NCBI GenBank assembly: GCA_009760855.2
Contig: WPIO01000007.1
Location: 2,324,501 to 2,388,500, forward strand
DNA: 64,000 bases
Source of the DNA: Cristatella mucedo
Lineage: Eukaryota > Bryozoa > Phylactolaemata > Cristatellidae
Direction of reading: 5' to 3'
The position numbers and the translations under genes are program-made. The notes beneath the pieces are model-generated. The model was given only the letters and a program-made list of their open reading frames with translations. It had not been told where the DNA came from and ran no database searches. Positions 39,001-51,000 of the stretch are shown piece by piece; position 1 is the first letter of the stretch; each line of letters begins with the position of its first letter.

Positions 39001-42000
39001 TGACATTCCCGTCGTCGTTGTCACGTAGAGCATCATTGGTAACACGGAGGAGAGCAGTTTCAGTGGAGTGCTGCCTCTTGAGCCCTGATTGAAATGTTTC
39101 TGACATTTCATTATTTTCAACCTGTTCAACCAGCTGCTTAGCAACCATTTTTTCAAGAATCTTTGACAAGAAAGGAAGGAGGGAAACTGGACGATAGTTT
39201 GCAAGGACCTCTGTATTTAATCCAGGCTTTTTTAAGTATGGGTCTAACGATTGCTGATTTGAAGGACTTGGGGACGACCCCGTTTCCCAAAGAAGCATTA
39301 AAAATCTTGGTCTGCCAGTGAAGACCACCGAGATGAAGGTATAGGGTCTTCACGAGACGAGCTCTTATTGCTAGGCTTTATTATGGTAGCCACATTGCAT
39401 GCACAAACATCGGAGAACCTTTTAAGGAAGGTCACGGGTTGTGGAACCGCGATTGCTTTAGTCGGAGGGGGCTTAATGGAGGCACGAATGTGCACAATTT
39501 TTTCAGTAAAGGCTGAAAACTTTTCGGCTGAGCCCTTAATATCTGGGGAGTCACACCTCGCAGCATTGACCAGTAAATGGTTTACTGTCTTATAAATCTG
39601 TCTAGGGTCCGACAGGTAGGAATTCAGCTAATTCGGATGAAAAAAGCCCTGGTTTTTTCAAGTTTTCGGGTGTAAACTCGAAGGAAGTCCTTGAAATTGA
39701 CTAGATCTGCATCAGAACCCGATTTCTTGAAACGACCTTCAAGCCTGGGCTTGACCCGGCGCATCTTTAGGAATTTTTCTTGTTCATTGAAAGGAATCTC
39801 CACGACTTTGAACATGGATAGAATGAACAGGAGCATGCTTGTCAAGAGCACTCATGAGTGTCATAGTCATAGTGTGCTCAATCTATGAATAGACACCGTC
39901 ATATTAGCTTATTCAATAGCTGAAAACACCATGCATTGGCTATCAGGTTTGATATTTAACATGGCCCTTCGAAGGGTTAATATAATCTCAAATTTTAGAA
40001 CTTTGCTTCATAAGAGCTCTGTTATGTCTGCGCAGTCGCTGTGGGCACCAAGGGGTTTTCTCTATCCGCCGGCAGAAGACATGCTTCTTCTGACTCAATT
40101 TGACACCGAGCCCATCATGCCTATGTAGTCATTGCAGCACCACAAAAGCACGACTGCAAGTCTTTCGTGAAACAGGCCTAACCAATCGACTAGTGCAGAC
40201 TCTTAAACTTAGCCATACAGCTCTGAGCTACAATATCAAAACGTTTAAAATGCATAAAAGTATGTAATGTAAGTCTCTCTTCCTGTAACTCTACAAAGAC
40301 TATTGGATAGTGCACTAAAAGCCTTAGCGGCTTTCGGTATGCATTCGGTTGCAACCAGAATTCATCTCATGCAACAAAAGAGAAAGTGATAAGTATAGCT
40401 GAGTCAGGTGAACAGTTGAGGTAGTAAGTAGATGAGAAGTACTAGCTCGGGACAGCTGGAAAAGACGTGCCAGAGTCGGCGGCTGAGAGTAGTTGTCATT
40501 GCGTAAGAATTGTGGAAGTGAGTTCCACGGTCTAGGACCTGCAAAAAAAAGGTTCTTTTGCTAACGGTCTTTAAGTGAAGGAATGGAACAGCTAAACTTA
40601 TTGTCCATACAACACCTGAGGGCACGAGGAGGCTGAAACTACTGGTGGAACAGTTCGGCTAGGTATGAAGGATCCAAGCCTCGGCGGGCCATGTGGGTCA
40701 GCGTACGAACTTTGTTTTGCATCCGTGGATCAACCCTCAGCCATCCAAGCTATTTCAACAAAGGAGACACACTGTCAAACCTCTGGGATTTTTAAAAACT
40801 ATCCTTGCAGCCATATTCATTTCCAGCTGTAGTGGCCTAGTGGCTTTTTCGGGTGCCCAGTCAAAATGAAACCTAATAATCTAGCCTCGACAGAACCAAG
40901 AAGCTAGTTGAATTTTTTGCAAGCCTCCAGGGAAGACAGTTTCTAATCTCAGATAAGGATCTGATGTGATTGCTAGCTATGGAAGCAGTCTTCTTAACGA
41001 AACTTTCAAGATTTAGGCAGCTGTCGAAGACGAAACCTAAATTCTGAGCACTAGGTGGTGGTCGCAAAATAGCATCACCTACTAGAAAAGCTTAGCCTTC
41101 CAGGCCAGCCACACGCTTGGAGTGTCCTATGTTTGAGCTCCTCTATGATGCTCTCACGCCAATCGCTCCTTGGCTCCCAGTCGTCTTGCTGTTCCTCAAA
41201 TTGAACTAAAATCATCTGGTGGTTGGGCCTTAATTTCTCATGCGATGAAAGTCTGAAAATCTGCGTCTAGCTTTTGGCACCAACTGCAACGACTTTGCAA
41301 CGTCATTTAAGTTTCAGCTAAAAACGAATGTATTGTACTTTTTCGTGTGCCCTGGCGATCATGTTGCTCCATGGCGATCATGTTGCTCCTGCATGGTTTT
41401 CGTGCTTACTTGTACATGATTCAGTCCATACTACTAACCAGCTGTACTATTAACCGATTTCTCAGAGGGGCTCCATTTGCATGCAGGTCTAAGCACGATA
41501 CCACGCATGCCAATGAGTGTAGGTCATTTCGTCCATTGCAGTGAGCTGTAAAGCACCTGGATATATATTTGCTTATCATAGGGTGCTATAAAGACCAATT
41601 ATTATTATTATTCTTATTATTATTCCGGAGATGGTGCCTCTAACCATTCGGTCGTGTTCCCTTCGCAGCAAATGTAAAGCGCCTGAAAAGAGATTGAGTT
41701 CTCGGAGGGCGCATTATTAAGCATATTATTATTATTATATTACCTGGACTCAATGCCTATAACTCATTCCCAACTGATGTTGCGACATCCCGTGACTTGA
41801 CGACACTTACACTGTGCCTGCTGCTTGCGGATGTTACCACTAATCATTTTGTAATGTTTTCTAAGAATCTGTAAAGTGCCAAGATAGAGATCTAGTTCTC
41901 TCAGAGCGCTACACAAATGTACTATTATTATTATTATTATTATTTAACATGTCTTCTCACTGCATTGCTCCACCCGAGTGAATTTTCCTATACTCACTGT

Positions 42001-45000
42001 GGGTGCCGAAACTGTGCATCTTACCGCTAATCAATTGAGGTGTTCCATTGCAAAATATGTAAAGTGACATAAGCGAGTTAGTTTCGTATGGGGCTATATA
42101 AATACCTTACTATCATTAATATTTCGTAAAAATCAAGATAAAAACAGAATCACGTGCTTCCATTAAGAACTTTACTCGGTATCCGCTGACCAATGGGAAG
42201 CCATCCAAGCTCTTTCAGCAAAGGAAACCCATGGTCAAACCTCCGGGGGTTTGTCTTCTAGCCTTGCAGCCATATTTATCATCAGCTGCAGTTGCCTAGT
42301 GGCTTTTTTCGGTAGCCCAGCCAAAAAGGACCAGAAGCACGCCACAAAGGCTGCTGACGATACTCTGCTGTATTTGTCATTCAAAACGCCAGAAACTCCC
42401 GCAGCAACTGATAAACTGAATGCTTGCCTTGCCGACATTCAATCCTGGATGTCGGAAATTTCTTGGAATTAAATTACTATAAAACTGAACTGCTGCTCAT
42501 AATACACTCTAAGCTTGTTGCAAAATTAGAAGGCTTTGCTCGTCTAATAGGTGATGCTGCTGTGCCAACATCATCACGTGCTCGAAATTTAGGTGTTGTT
42601 TTCGACAGCTGCCTACATTTTAAAAGCTTCATTCAGAAGACTGCTTCTACAGTTAGCCATCACGTCCGATCCCTATCTAAGATTAGGGGCTGTCTTCCGA
42701 AGTGGCTTGTAAAAAAATTAACTAGCTCCTTAGTTCTGTCTCGGCTTGATAATTGTAATTCCCTTTTGGCTGGGCTACCAAAGAAAGCAACTAGGCCACT
42801 GCAGCTGACCATGAATATGGCGGCAAGGCTAGTCTTCAAGTCCCAGAGGTTTGAAAACGGGTCTCCTTTGCTTAAAGAGCTACGACGGATGCCGGTGGTG
42901 CAATGGATACAGAGCCAAGTTCTTTCGCTGACCCACAAGGCCCGCCACGGCTTGGCTCCTCGTACCTAGCTGAACTACTGCATCAGTTTCAGCCAGTTTG
43001 CGCCCTCAGGTACTGTGTGGACAATAAATTAGCCGTTCCATTCCTCCGCTTAAAGACCGTTGGCGACAGAAGCTTTAGCTCTGCAGGTCCTAGACTGTGG
43101 AACTTGCTTCCACAATTCTTGCACAACGACAACTACTCTCCTGCTGCCAACTACAGCACATCCTTCCCATGGTCCTAAGCTGCTACTTTCATGCTACTCT
43201 TTATCTCAACTGCTCTCCTGACACTACTGTGCTTTCTCACTTTCTCTTTGTTGTGTGAGATTAAGTCTGTTGGCTACCGAAAGCTGCTTAGGCTGTGAGT
43301 GCGCTACACCAAACTCTCCTGTGTAACACCCACTTAGTCTGTATGGCTTTGTGGAGTTACAGACGGAGATACATTACACTCCAAAGGAGTTTGCTGTTAA
43401 AGCAGTCATCAGAGTCCTGAGTTTTTGGCCGAGTAACTCGCTTTACCTAAAGCCCAAAGAGTCCCTTTCGGATAGGTCTGAGCATAGTCTGAGGTTTGAT
43501 TCTGACACTGTTCCGAGTCCGAAAGAGCTGTTTAGCCAGCTGCTGTGGTATTGTGGTAAAATTACACCCGAGACTTGTAAGAGGTTGACAGACTCCATGC
43601 CTTGGTGAATAAGAGAGGTTATTAAAACCAAGGAGGCCCGGTCTCCTCTTAAATTATTTGCCACGTTGATAATATATTTACTTAAGCAAGGCATTAAGCT
43701 TGCCAGTAGCATATAGTGCACAGATATTGACAATGTCTTTTTCTGCATGCTAAATCAAAAGCCATCTATCGGTACCAGGTGAACCGGCAACAGGTAAATA
43801 GCACCATACCGGGTGCCACAATAGTTTTGTGAATGAGCATATGCTTGGGGTAATATGTTTGCAGAACTCAACCCAACTATTGCCACCTGGTTATCTATAC
43901 CGCACGATGGTAGGACCACAAATGCTAGTATAATAAATAGTGCCCATAAAACACCCTTGAAGTTTATATATTCAGCAGTCATGGTCATGGAAATGTATAG
44001 CAAAATCTATTCATCCGAAATCAGAAATAAACTACTGTAGCAGTGGATAGAGCTGAAATCGCAATTGAAACTTCACGCTGATCCGTACTGGCCGTCGACC
44101 AGTACTGGCCGAGTTATGGAATTAACAAGGCATAAAGCTACACTGTAAATGCAGCCGTTCAAAAGTCACAAGCATGTATATAAAAAGCCTGCAAACAGGT
44201 ACCTCGATGTTCCAAGATTCAAAAGATTTGGACACAACTCACATATTATGTAGAGATCGGCAAATTGTTATTAGTAGACATAAAAGGCAATCAAAAGAAT
44301 TATGTGATTGTTGGACCAATCTTCTCAGTACTTTCTCAACATTTATACTTAATGTGAGTACCTCGATGTTCCAAGATTCAACAGATTTGAACACAACTCA
44401 CATATTATGTAGAGATCGGCAAATTGTTATTAGTAGACATAAAAGGCAATCAAAATAATTATGTGATTGTTGGACCAATCTTCTCAGTACTTTCTTAACA
44501 TTTATACTTAATGTGATTCCCAATTGTCTGGTGGTTAGATCCTGCTTAAGAAAAAGCATATATCCCCAATGTCTGGCAACTATAGGTCCCTATAAACTTT
44601 GCACGATTGATGTCTACTTGCTCGAATTCTGCCGAACTTGTACTTGATAGAATTATTCGTCTCCATTCCATTGAGATGTTCCAATCCTACAAAATTTAAC
44701 TGCTGGGCTCCTTTAAATTTGCTGGCATACTTTTGAGGTTCGATAGAATATACGGTGCCCACCTTTACATTCCTGTGGTTGGCTTTGCTAGCAAACAACC
44801 TTCCTCATTCTTAGCCCTTTAAAAAGTGTTCAAATTTCTAATAAGTGCCTCACACATAGACAGGCAACTGCGAGAATATGTGCAAATGAAAGATGCCTGC
44901 CAGAGCGCTCACTTCTACTTAAGTCCAGAGAAAATAAGCCGCTTAAGGTGCCCAAAATAATATAATTCGCATGACTGCTGTGACAGTTCTTTCGGTAATC

Positions 45001-48000
45001 CACTATGCAGCTGAGATCAGATGATCAATGTCAATGCCAACACTAAGGTCAGTATGCCTAAATGCAAGTAGCAATTTTGGCCAGCTTTATTTGTAACATT
45101 CTGGATTCTCTCCCTACGGTCCCCAAGTCCAATTTTCAGGCCAGCAATGCCATAGCTCCTACATCAATGACTGCGGATGGTAAATAAATGACCAAAATCA
45201 GGCCTAAACTATTTTATAGTGCACAGAAATCTGCATGCATTGCCTTCAGTCAATGTCCAGATACAGCAGCATTGGTATGATAATCAGCCACGGAAATCAT
45301 ACGCTAGAGTACTCTCATAAAACTAGAGGTGTAATGAAGCCTTGACTTCCAGAGCTTGGTTCTTTCATTGACTCCAAGAAAGGGATACTAAATGCTAAAG
45401 GTAATCATAATTGCTAAGGAAATCGTATTTTATATAAAATATATTTATATATATTTATATTTATAATAAACTTGTATGGTCCATCAGAGAACCTAATCTC
45501 TTTCTAGGAACTTTATATATGCTGTAAAGGAAGCATCGCCAGATGGTTAGAGTTAACCTGCACAGTGTCAACATACATAATATGGTTAGTATCAACATAC
45601 ATAATATGGCTAGTAGAGGCATGCACAAAGTCAGCATGCACAAGCACACAAAGAAACAATTACAAGGGCTCAGCAAATGCTGTGACGATTAAATGTCGTC
45701 AAGTCAGGGGATGTCGTGACGTCAGTCGGGATATATAAACTAAGCCACTTATCCAAGGTTTGTAAGATTATACAATGAGTAACTTAAATACCTGCATTCC
45801 CTTCAGATTTAGCTTCTCTATAAAACTGTCAAAAGTCACCTTCTTGCTTCTGTCAATCTCACTGCAGTCACGTCCTGGTAGAAAGATAACCAATATAAAA
45901 TAATTAGAACAAAATGTCCACAATCTAATGTGTACTCGAAGAGGAAATAACAACTGCGTAAAGAGATTATCAATTTACACAACTGGCTTATATAAACTTG
46001 ACGTAATAAAAATCAACCGAAATAAGCCAAAAGATTACATTCATCTACTGCACACACCTATCTGCTTGTGCAGCCCCTTAGCTGATGCAGCCATTAAATA
46101 TATATTAGCTGATTTTTCAGCCTCACATGAGCAGGGGCGGAAGACCCACGGCTATCACCGCCGCTTGCAGTTGGCAATAGCTGCATTGAATTGCACGGGG
46201 CAAAATCAAGAACATGCACCGTTAAGCAGCAAGTTCGTTGTCATAGGCATGGCTACCCCAAAGGATCTGCCTGACCCATACAGCACATGTCTGATTGCAG
46301 ATCTATGGGGTTCAGAGCACCCGTTCGACGGGCTGACATCATCAACCTAGCAGCACAAAAAGTCTGCAGGAGGGGTACAAGGTGATGGTCTTATCGACCT
46401 CTTGACTATACCACAGAACAGTTAAAGTAGTATGGGCTTAGCTAAAATGTCTTGGGCAACCATCAGCAGCATAGACATTGGTATACTAAATGATCATAAT
46501 ATATAGCATTAATAATAATAATAATTCACTTGATAGAGTGCCCTCAGAGAACTTAATCTCTCTCTAAGTGCTTTACATTTGCTGCAAAGTGAAATGCAAT
46601 TGAATGGAGTAAGTAAAATCGTGCTTGAAAAACATACACAATGAATAATATGGTTAGGGGCGACATGCACAGGGTCAGCATGCGATTGAACAGCAGGCTC
46701 CAAAGGTTGCTATCACAAAAACACAGCACAGCTTGGACATAAGAATTTAGAAACACAGAATGTGGACTGTTGTTTTTCCTCTGAGTGCGGTCTGTTCCAG
46801 CAGCAAAAGGAATTGGGCTATATATCGTCGATATAAAATATGTATTAAACGTCATGCAATCACAAGGAATGACTGCAAGCAGTGGTTCATATGATGAAGA
46901 ATGAACTCAACACTTTAACTGCACTCAACAGTAATAAAAGTCACTCCTAGCATGAGTCTTTGCACCACAAGGAACAACAGGGATTCACCTGTTAAGATAT
47001 AACCCGAAACATGTCATTGCATTGCCAGGGGCTGAACAAAAAAGCAGCAAGTCAAAGAAAAACCGATTTATCACCGTGTCAAGTAAGGGAGTCATAATAA
47101 ACAATTGTTTGGCTTATTCACAAGTGAGGACATACAGAAGTGACCAAAAACTGACCCAGGTATGGCAATGTTGGAGCATCCTCCACCTTGCATGTTATTT
47201 AGCCACAGCAGAGATTCCAACTGGGAATCTCCAGGTCCAGAATCCATGACACTCACCGCAAGGTCATGCGGACAGTGCAAACACACAAATGAACCTTGCT
47301 CACACTCAATCTATGATGCGAGAAGCGGATGGTGCAAGGTGATTATTAGCACCAGAACGAAGATGAAACACAACAATCTAAGACTGGGGATTGGTAAAGC
47401 CATTATCCATCATTTTGGGTTTAGCAACCAATGCCAAATTAATTGTTCACAGGACTATGGACAAGCCGAATGCTGCAGCATGATCAGCACTCTAAACCTA
47501 TTTGCTCATTGTAAAGCCACATTTACAGCATGGTTCGTTTTGCTTTTGTCCTGCTTTGGTCTTCCTTCTTGCTGGTTGTTTACACGGTCAGGTTTCCTGC
47601 CATCTCGTTGCCCTCAAGCTACCTACTAGCTCTACCCCCCCCCGGGCAGCCCACGGGAAGATTGCTTTCGTTGGGATGGTAGGAAGTGATGCAATTCCAG
47701 ATTAATTTAAACCTTTTTGCAATAGCCTTTATCGCCAATTGCCTTACGATCTATTTCTTATACGAAGCTACCATTAACAGGGAATCACGTGGAATGCATC
47801 GATTTCACTGGTCATGTCGTTTGCCATAACTCTCAAAGCAATTAAGGTGAGCCTTTGCCTGCACCCATAACGGTTATCTATTCGATCTTGCCTCCGTCTT
47901 GGTCAACAGTAGAGCTGTGCTGACATAATCTGTTTTTGTTCAGTATTCCATTACTCTTGCATATTGCCTACCCAGCCTTGGTGACGGATGCACCAAAGGT

Positions 48001-51000
48001 GGAAGCAAAACGGATGTTAGACCGAGGCAGCACATAACAGAGACAGACCATGTAAATGCTGCTTCAGCCTATTGGGGGATTGGGGTAGGCCCTAAAAGGA
48101 TTAGAAAATGAGCAGGTTCTCTTCCAAATAGGCAAATGCAGAAAGAATACAGATGACCTAATGTGCACAGGTGCCTTGATGAGGCTAAAACAACACAAGT
48201 GAACTCCTAGACCCCCTATCTGGCAAGTTAATGAAAACGAGCCAGCTGATTCTCACGTCTAGTTTCGATGTGAGCTAGAGCTAATCCGGAAGGCCTACAT
48301 TGTCAGCTTAGCTCACTGCATATGCTTTTCACTTCGCTCATCCACATGTTTTTGCCTAATGAACTTGCTGACTGTCGTACATGCAATGCAATGCTATCTA
48401 GTGTTGCTACAAGCTGCTAGTGGTAAGCAGCTATATACATTCATAAGTCAGATGCACGATGAAAAATGGATTTAAAATAAGATATCGGCATGATGCCTTA
48501 AGATTAATACATTTCTTTCTAGGCACTTTACATGCTAGAGAGATATGCCCATTGGTTAGTTACAACGATGACATGCAGTATCAGTACCCATAAGCATACA
48601 AACGACAACTCACATGGCCCCAGCAAATGCAGTGAGTAAAACAAAAGTCGTCACGCCAGGGTATGGCAACGTCACGAGTGGAGTTAGTTCCACATTTTGG
48701 GAGCCCGCGAGCTAAAGGCACAGTCGTCAAAGCATTTTGGTTTTTGTTAGAGGCACAGCTAAACAACCCCAGTAGTGTTTGTTTCGTTTTATTGGGGGCA
48801 TTGCTGACCTTAGAAAATAAATTTCAAAATTTTTTAAAATATTAATTTTTTTTTTCAAGTGAGATGTTGCCTTCTTCCATGCCGATCTCCTTCAACTCCT
48901 TGCCCCCAAATATTGATTTGACTCATCGCCCCCAAATATTGATCCAGAATGTTCACCGGCTCGTCAGCAAGCTGAAACTGATCCCGAATGCCGTAATAAG
49001 CACCTTTATTTTCTTCCTTCTCATTTTCTTTCTCTTCTTGGTGCCAGTTTCTCCTGGGCGTTTTCATATTCCATGGAACCAGTGGCAGCCAACAGGTCGA
49101 TATAGGCAAACACACGGTTCTTGGAAATAACTCTTGAGCTGAGCAAAGTATAACGCAGTACCGCAGTAGCCGGCAATAGTGCATGCACTACAGCAGATTC
49201 ACCTTTTTAAATAAAAAAAATTCCGTGTAAACCTGGACGTATTTTAACACATCTTAAAATGCCTATTTTAAAATAAATCAAAAATCTACCCACCACTAGA
49301 CCTGAGTCAGAAGAGCCTGTCGGACGATGCCTAGCCTGGTAAGGAAGCCGTTCAGAGAGGTAGGCTGGATCCAGAGAATGAAGGGACCTAAGTGAGTTTA
49401 AGTTTAAGTTTAAGGTGAGTGACAAAACCTTGCGGTCGATACAGTGTTTGATTGGGAGCCAGTGTAGGTCGGCAAGAAGCAGTCTAATGTGAAAACTGGG
49501 ACGGTCACGACAGACAAGCCTAGCAGTGCAGTTTTTCACTAACTACAAGTTCCTCAGTTGCACACATCGGAAAACCTGTGGTGAGTTGCATAAGCCACGA
49601 TGTTATGTAAAAAATGTATGGACCAGCTTTTCAGGGGTATAAGCACAGTCGAATTTTTGCAAAGTTATATAGCTCAACGTAAGCCGACTAGTATGTGGAG
49701 CTTGTGTGGTCGCCTAGTGAAAGGTTACTGTAGAACAGGACACCTTAACAGGATGCAGATGCTGCAACAGATATGGTGGCCAAGCTCATTTTAGTGGCTC
49801 AGCTGGGTGTTCTAATGTATGTGTTTTCTTTTCCCATTACTAGTAAGTTGATTGGTCGCCATTCACTTTTGGAAAGTTTGCCCCCATCGAAGTGCACATG
49901 TCAGCAATGCATGCTGAAAGGGAGAAAAGAGTTTGACAAGCTGGAAGGCAGAAAGATATCAAAGCAAATCTATCACCTGCATAAAAATAAAACCCAGATT
50001 AAACATGGCGATTATATCGGCAAGAGAAAGTATAAATTGTGAAAGGAAGTGAACCAAGCACAGATAGCTGGGTACCCTGATATTAAAAATGCTCATTGGA
50101 TGACCGGTGCCCATTGACACCGACGCTCTGAAATCTCTCACTGAGATAGGACCTAGACCATTCAAAAGCCGAGCCAATAATGACCAGGCAAAATGATAAG
50201 TGCTCACGAGGACTCAGTGATCAGCAGTATCAAAAGCTACCGGAAGATCGAGCAGAACTTCAAAAGAGTCTCTACCTAAGTCACCATTCCATAGAAGATC
50301 GTTATAGACATGCAAAAGTACGGACTCTCTGGAGTGATTAGCTCTAAATCCTGAGTGGAACATACAAGGTACACAATTATTTTGATATAACAGTTTAGCT
50401 GGTCTGCCCCTACTCTTCCTAGTGTCTTTAATAGGAACAGTATAGGGAGACCTGGCAGAAGTTGCTCAAGTTTTCCTGGTCTGTTGTTAATTTCTTAATG
50501 AGATGCTTAAACAGCATTTTCATAAGATGCAGCAACAAGATGAGAGGCTAAGGTCATATTTGTGTTCGCTATGAAGGGCAGCAGCAGATTTCTGCATCTC
50601 AGAAGCATAATAATAGGGACGGAGTCAGAAAGGTCAGTAGTCTTCTTACACTAGGAGATAAACTTCGAGATGAGATCATTAGTGGCAGGCTTGAAGGCAG
50701 ACATTGTAAACACAAACACAACCATGTCATGATTTGCCGCTGCCGCCAAACTATATTTAGCACCACGAGTCCCTAGCCATGCCCCTTTCTCCATTAAAAC
50801 TACATTGACATGATTTAACTTTTGTATAATCACCGATCCAACTAGCATTACTATCACCGATCCAACTAGCATTACTATCAACAGCACTAGGCCCAGAGCC
50901 TCAAAACATATCATGGTCATCAGAAGAACTTGGTAGAGTTGTTCATACAAGAATTGGACTACATGAATGGAGATTAAGGTGCCTAAAATTGGAAAACATA

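Noticed and set aside
47162..47629. 155-residue ORF as a gene
   Set aside because: No recognisable domain, mixed composition and no splice or promoter context; treated as chance.
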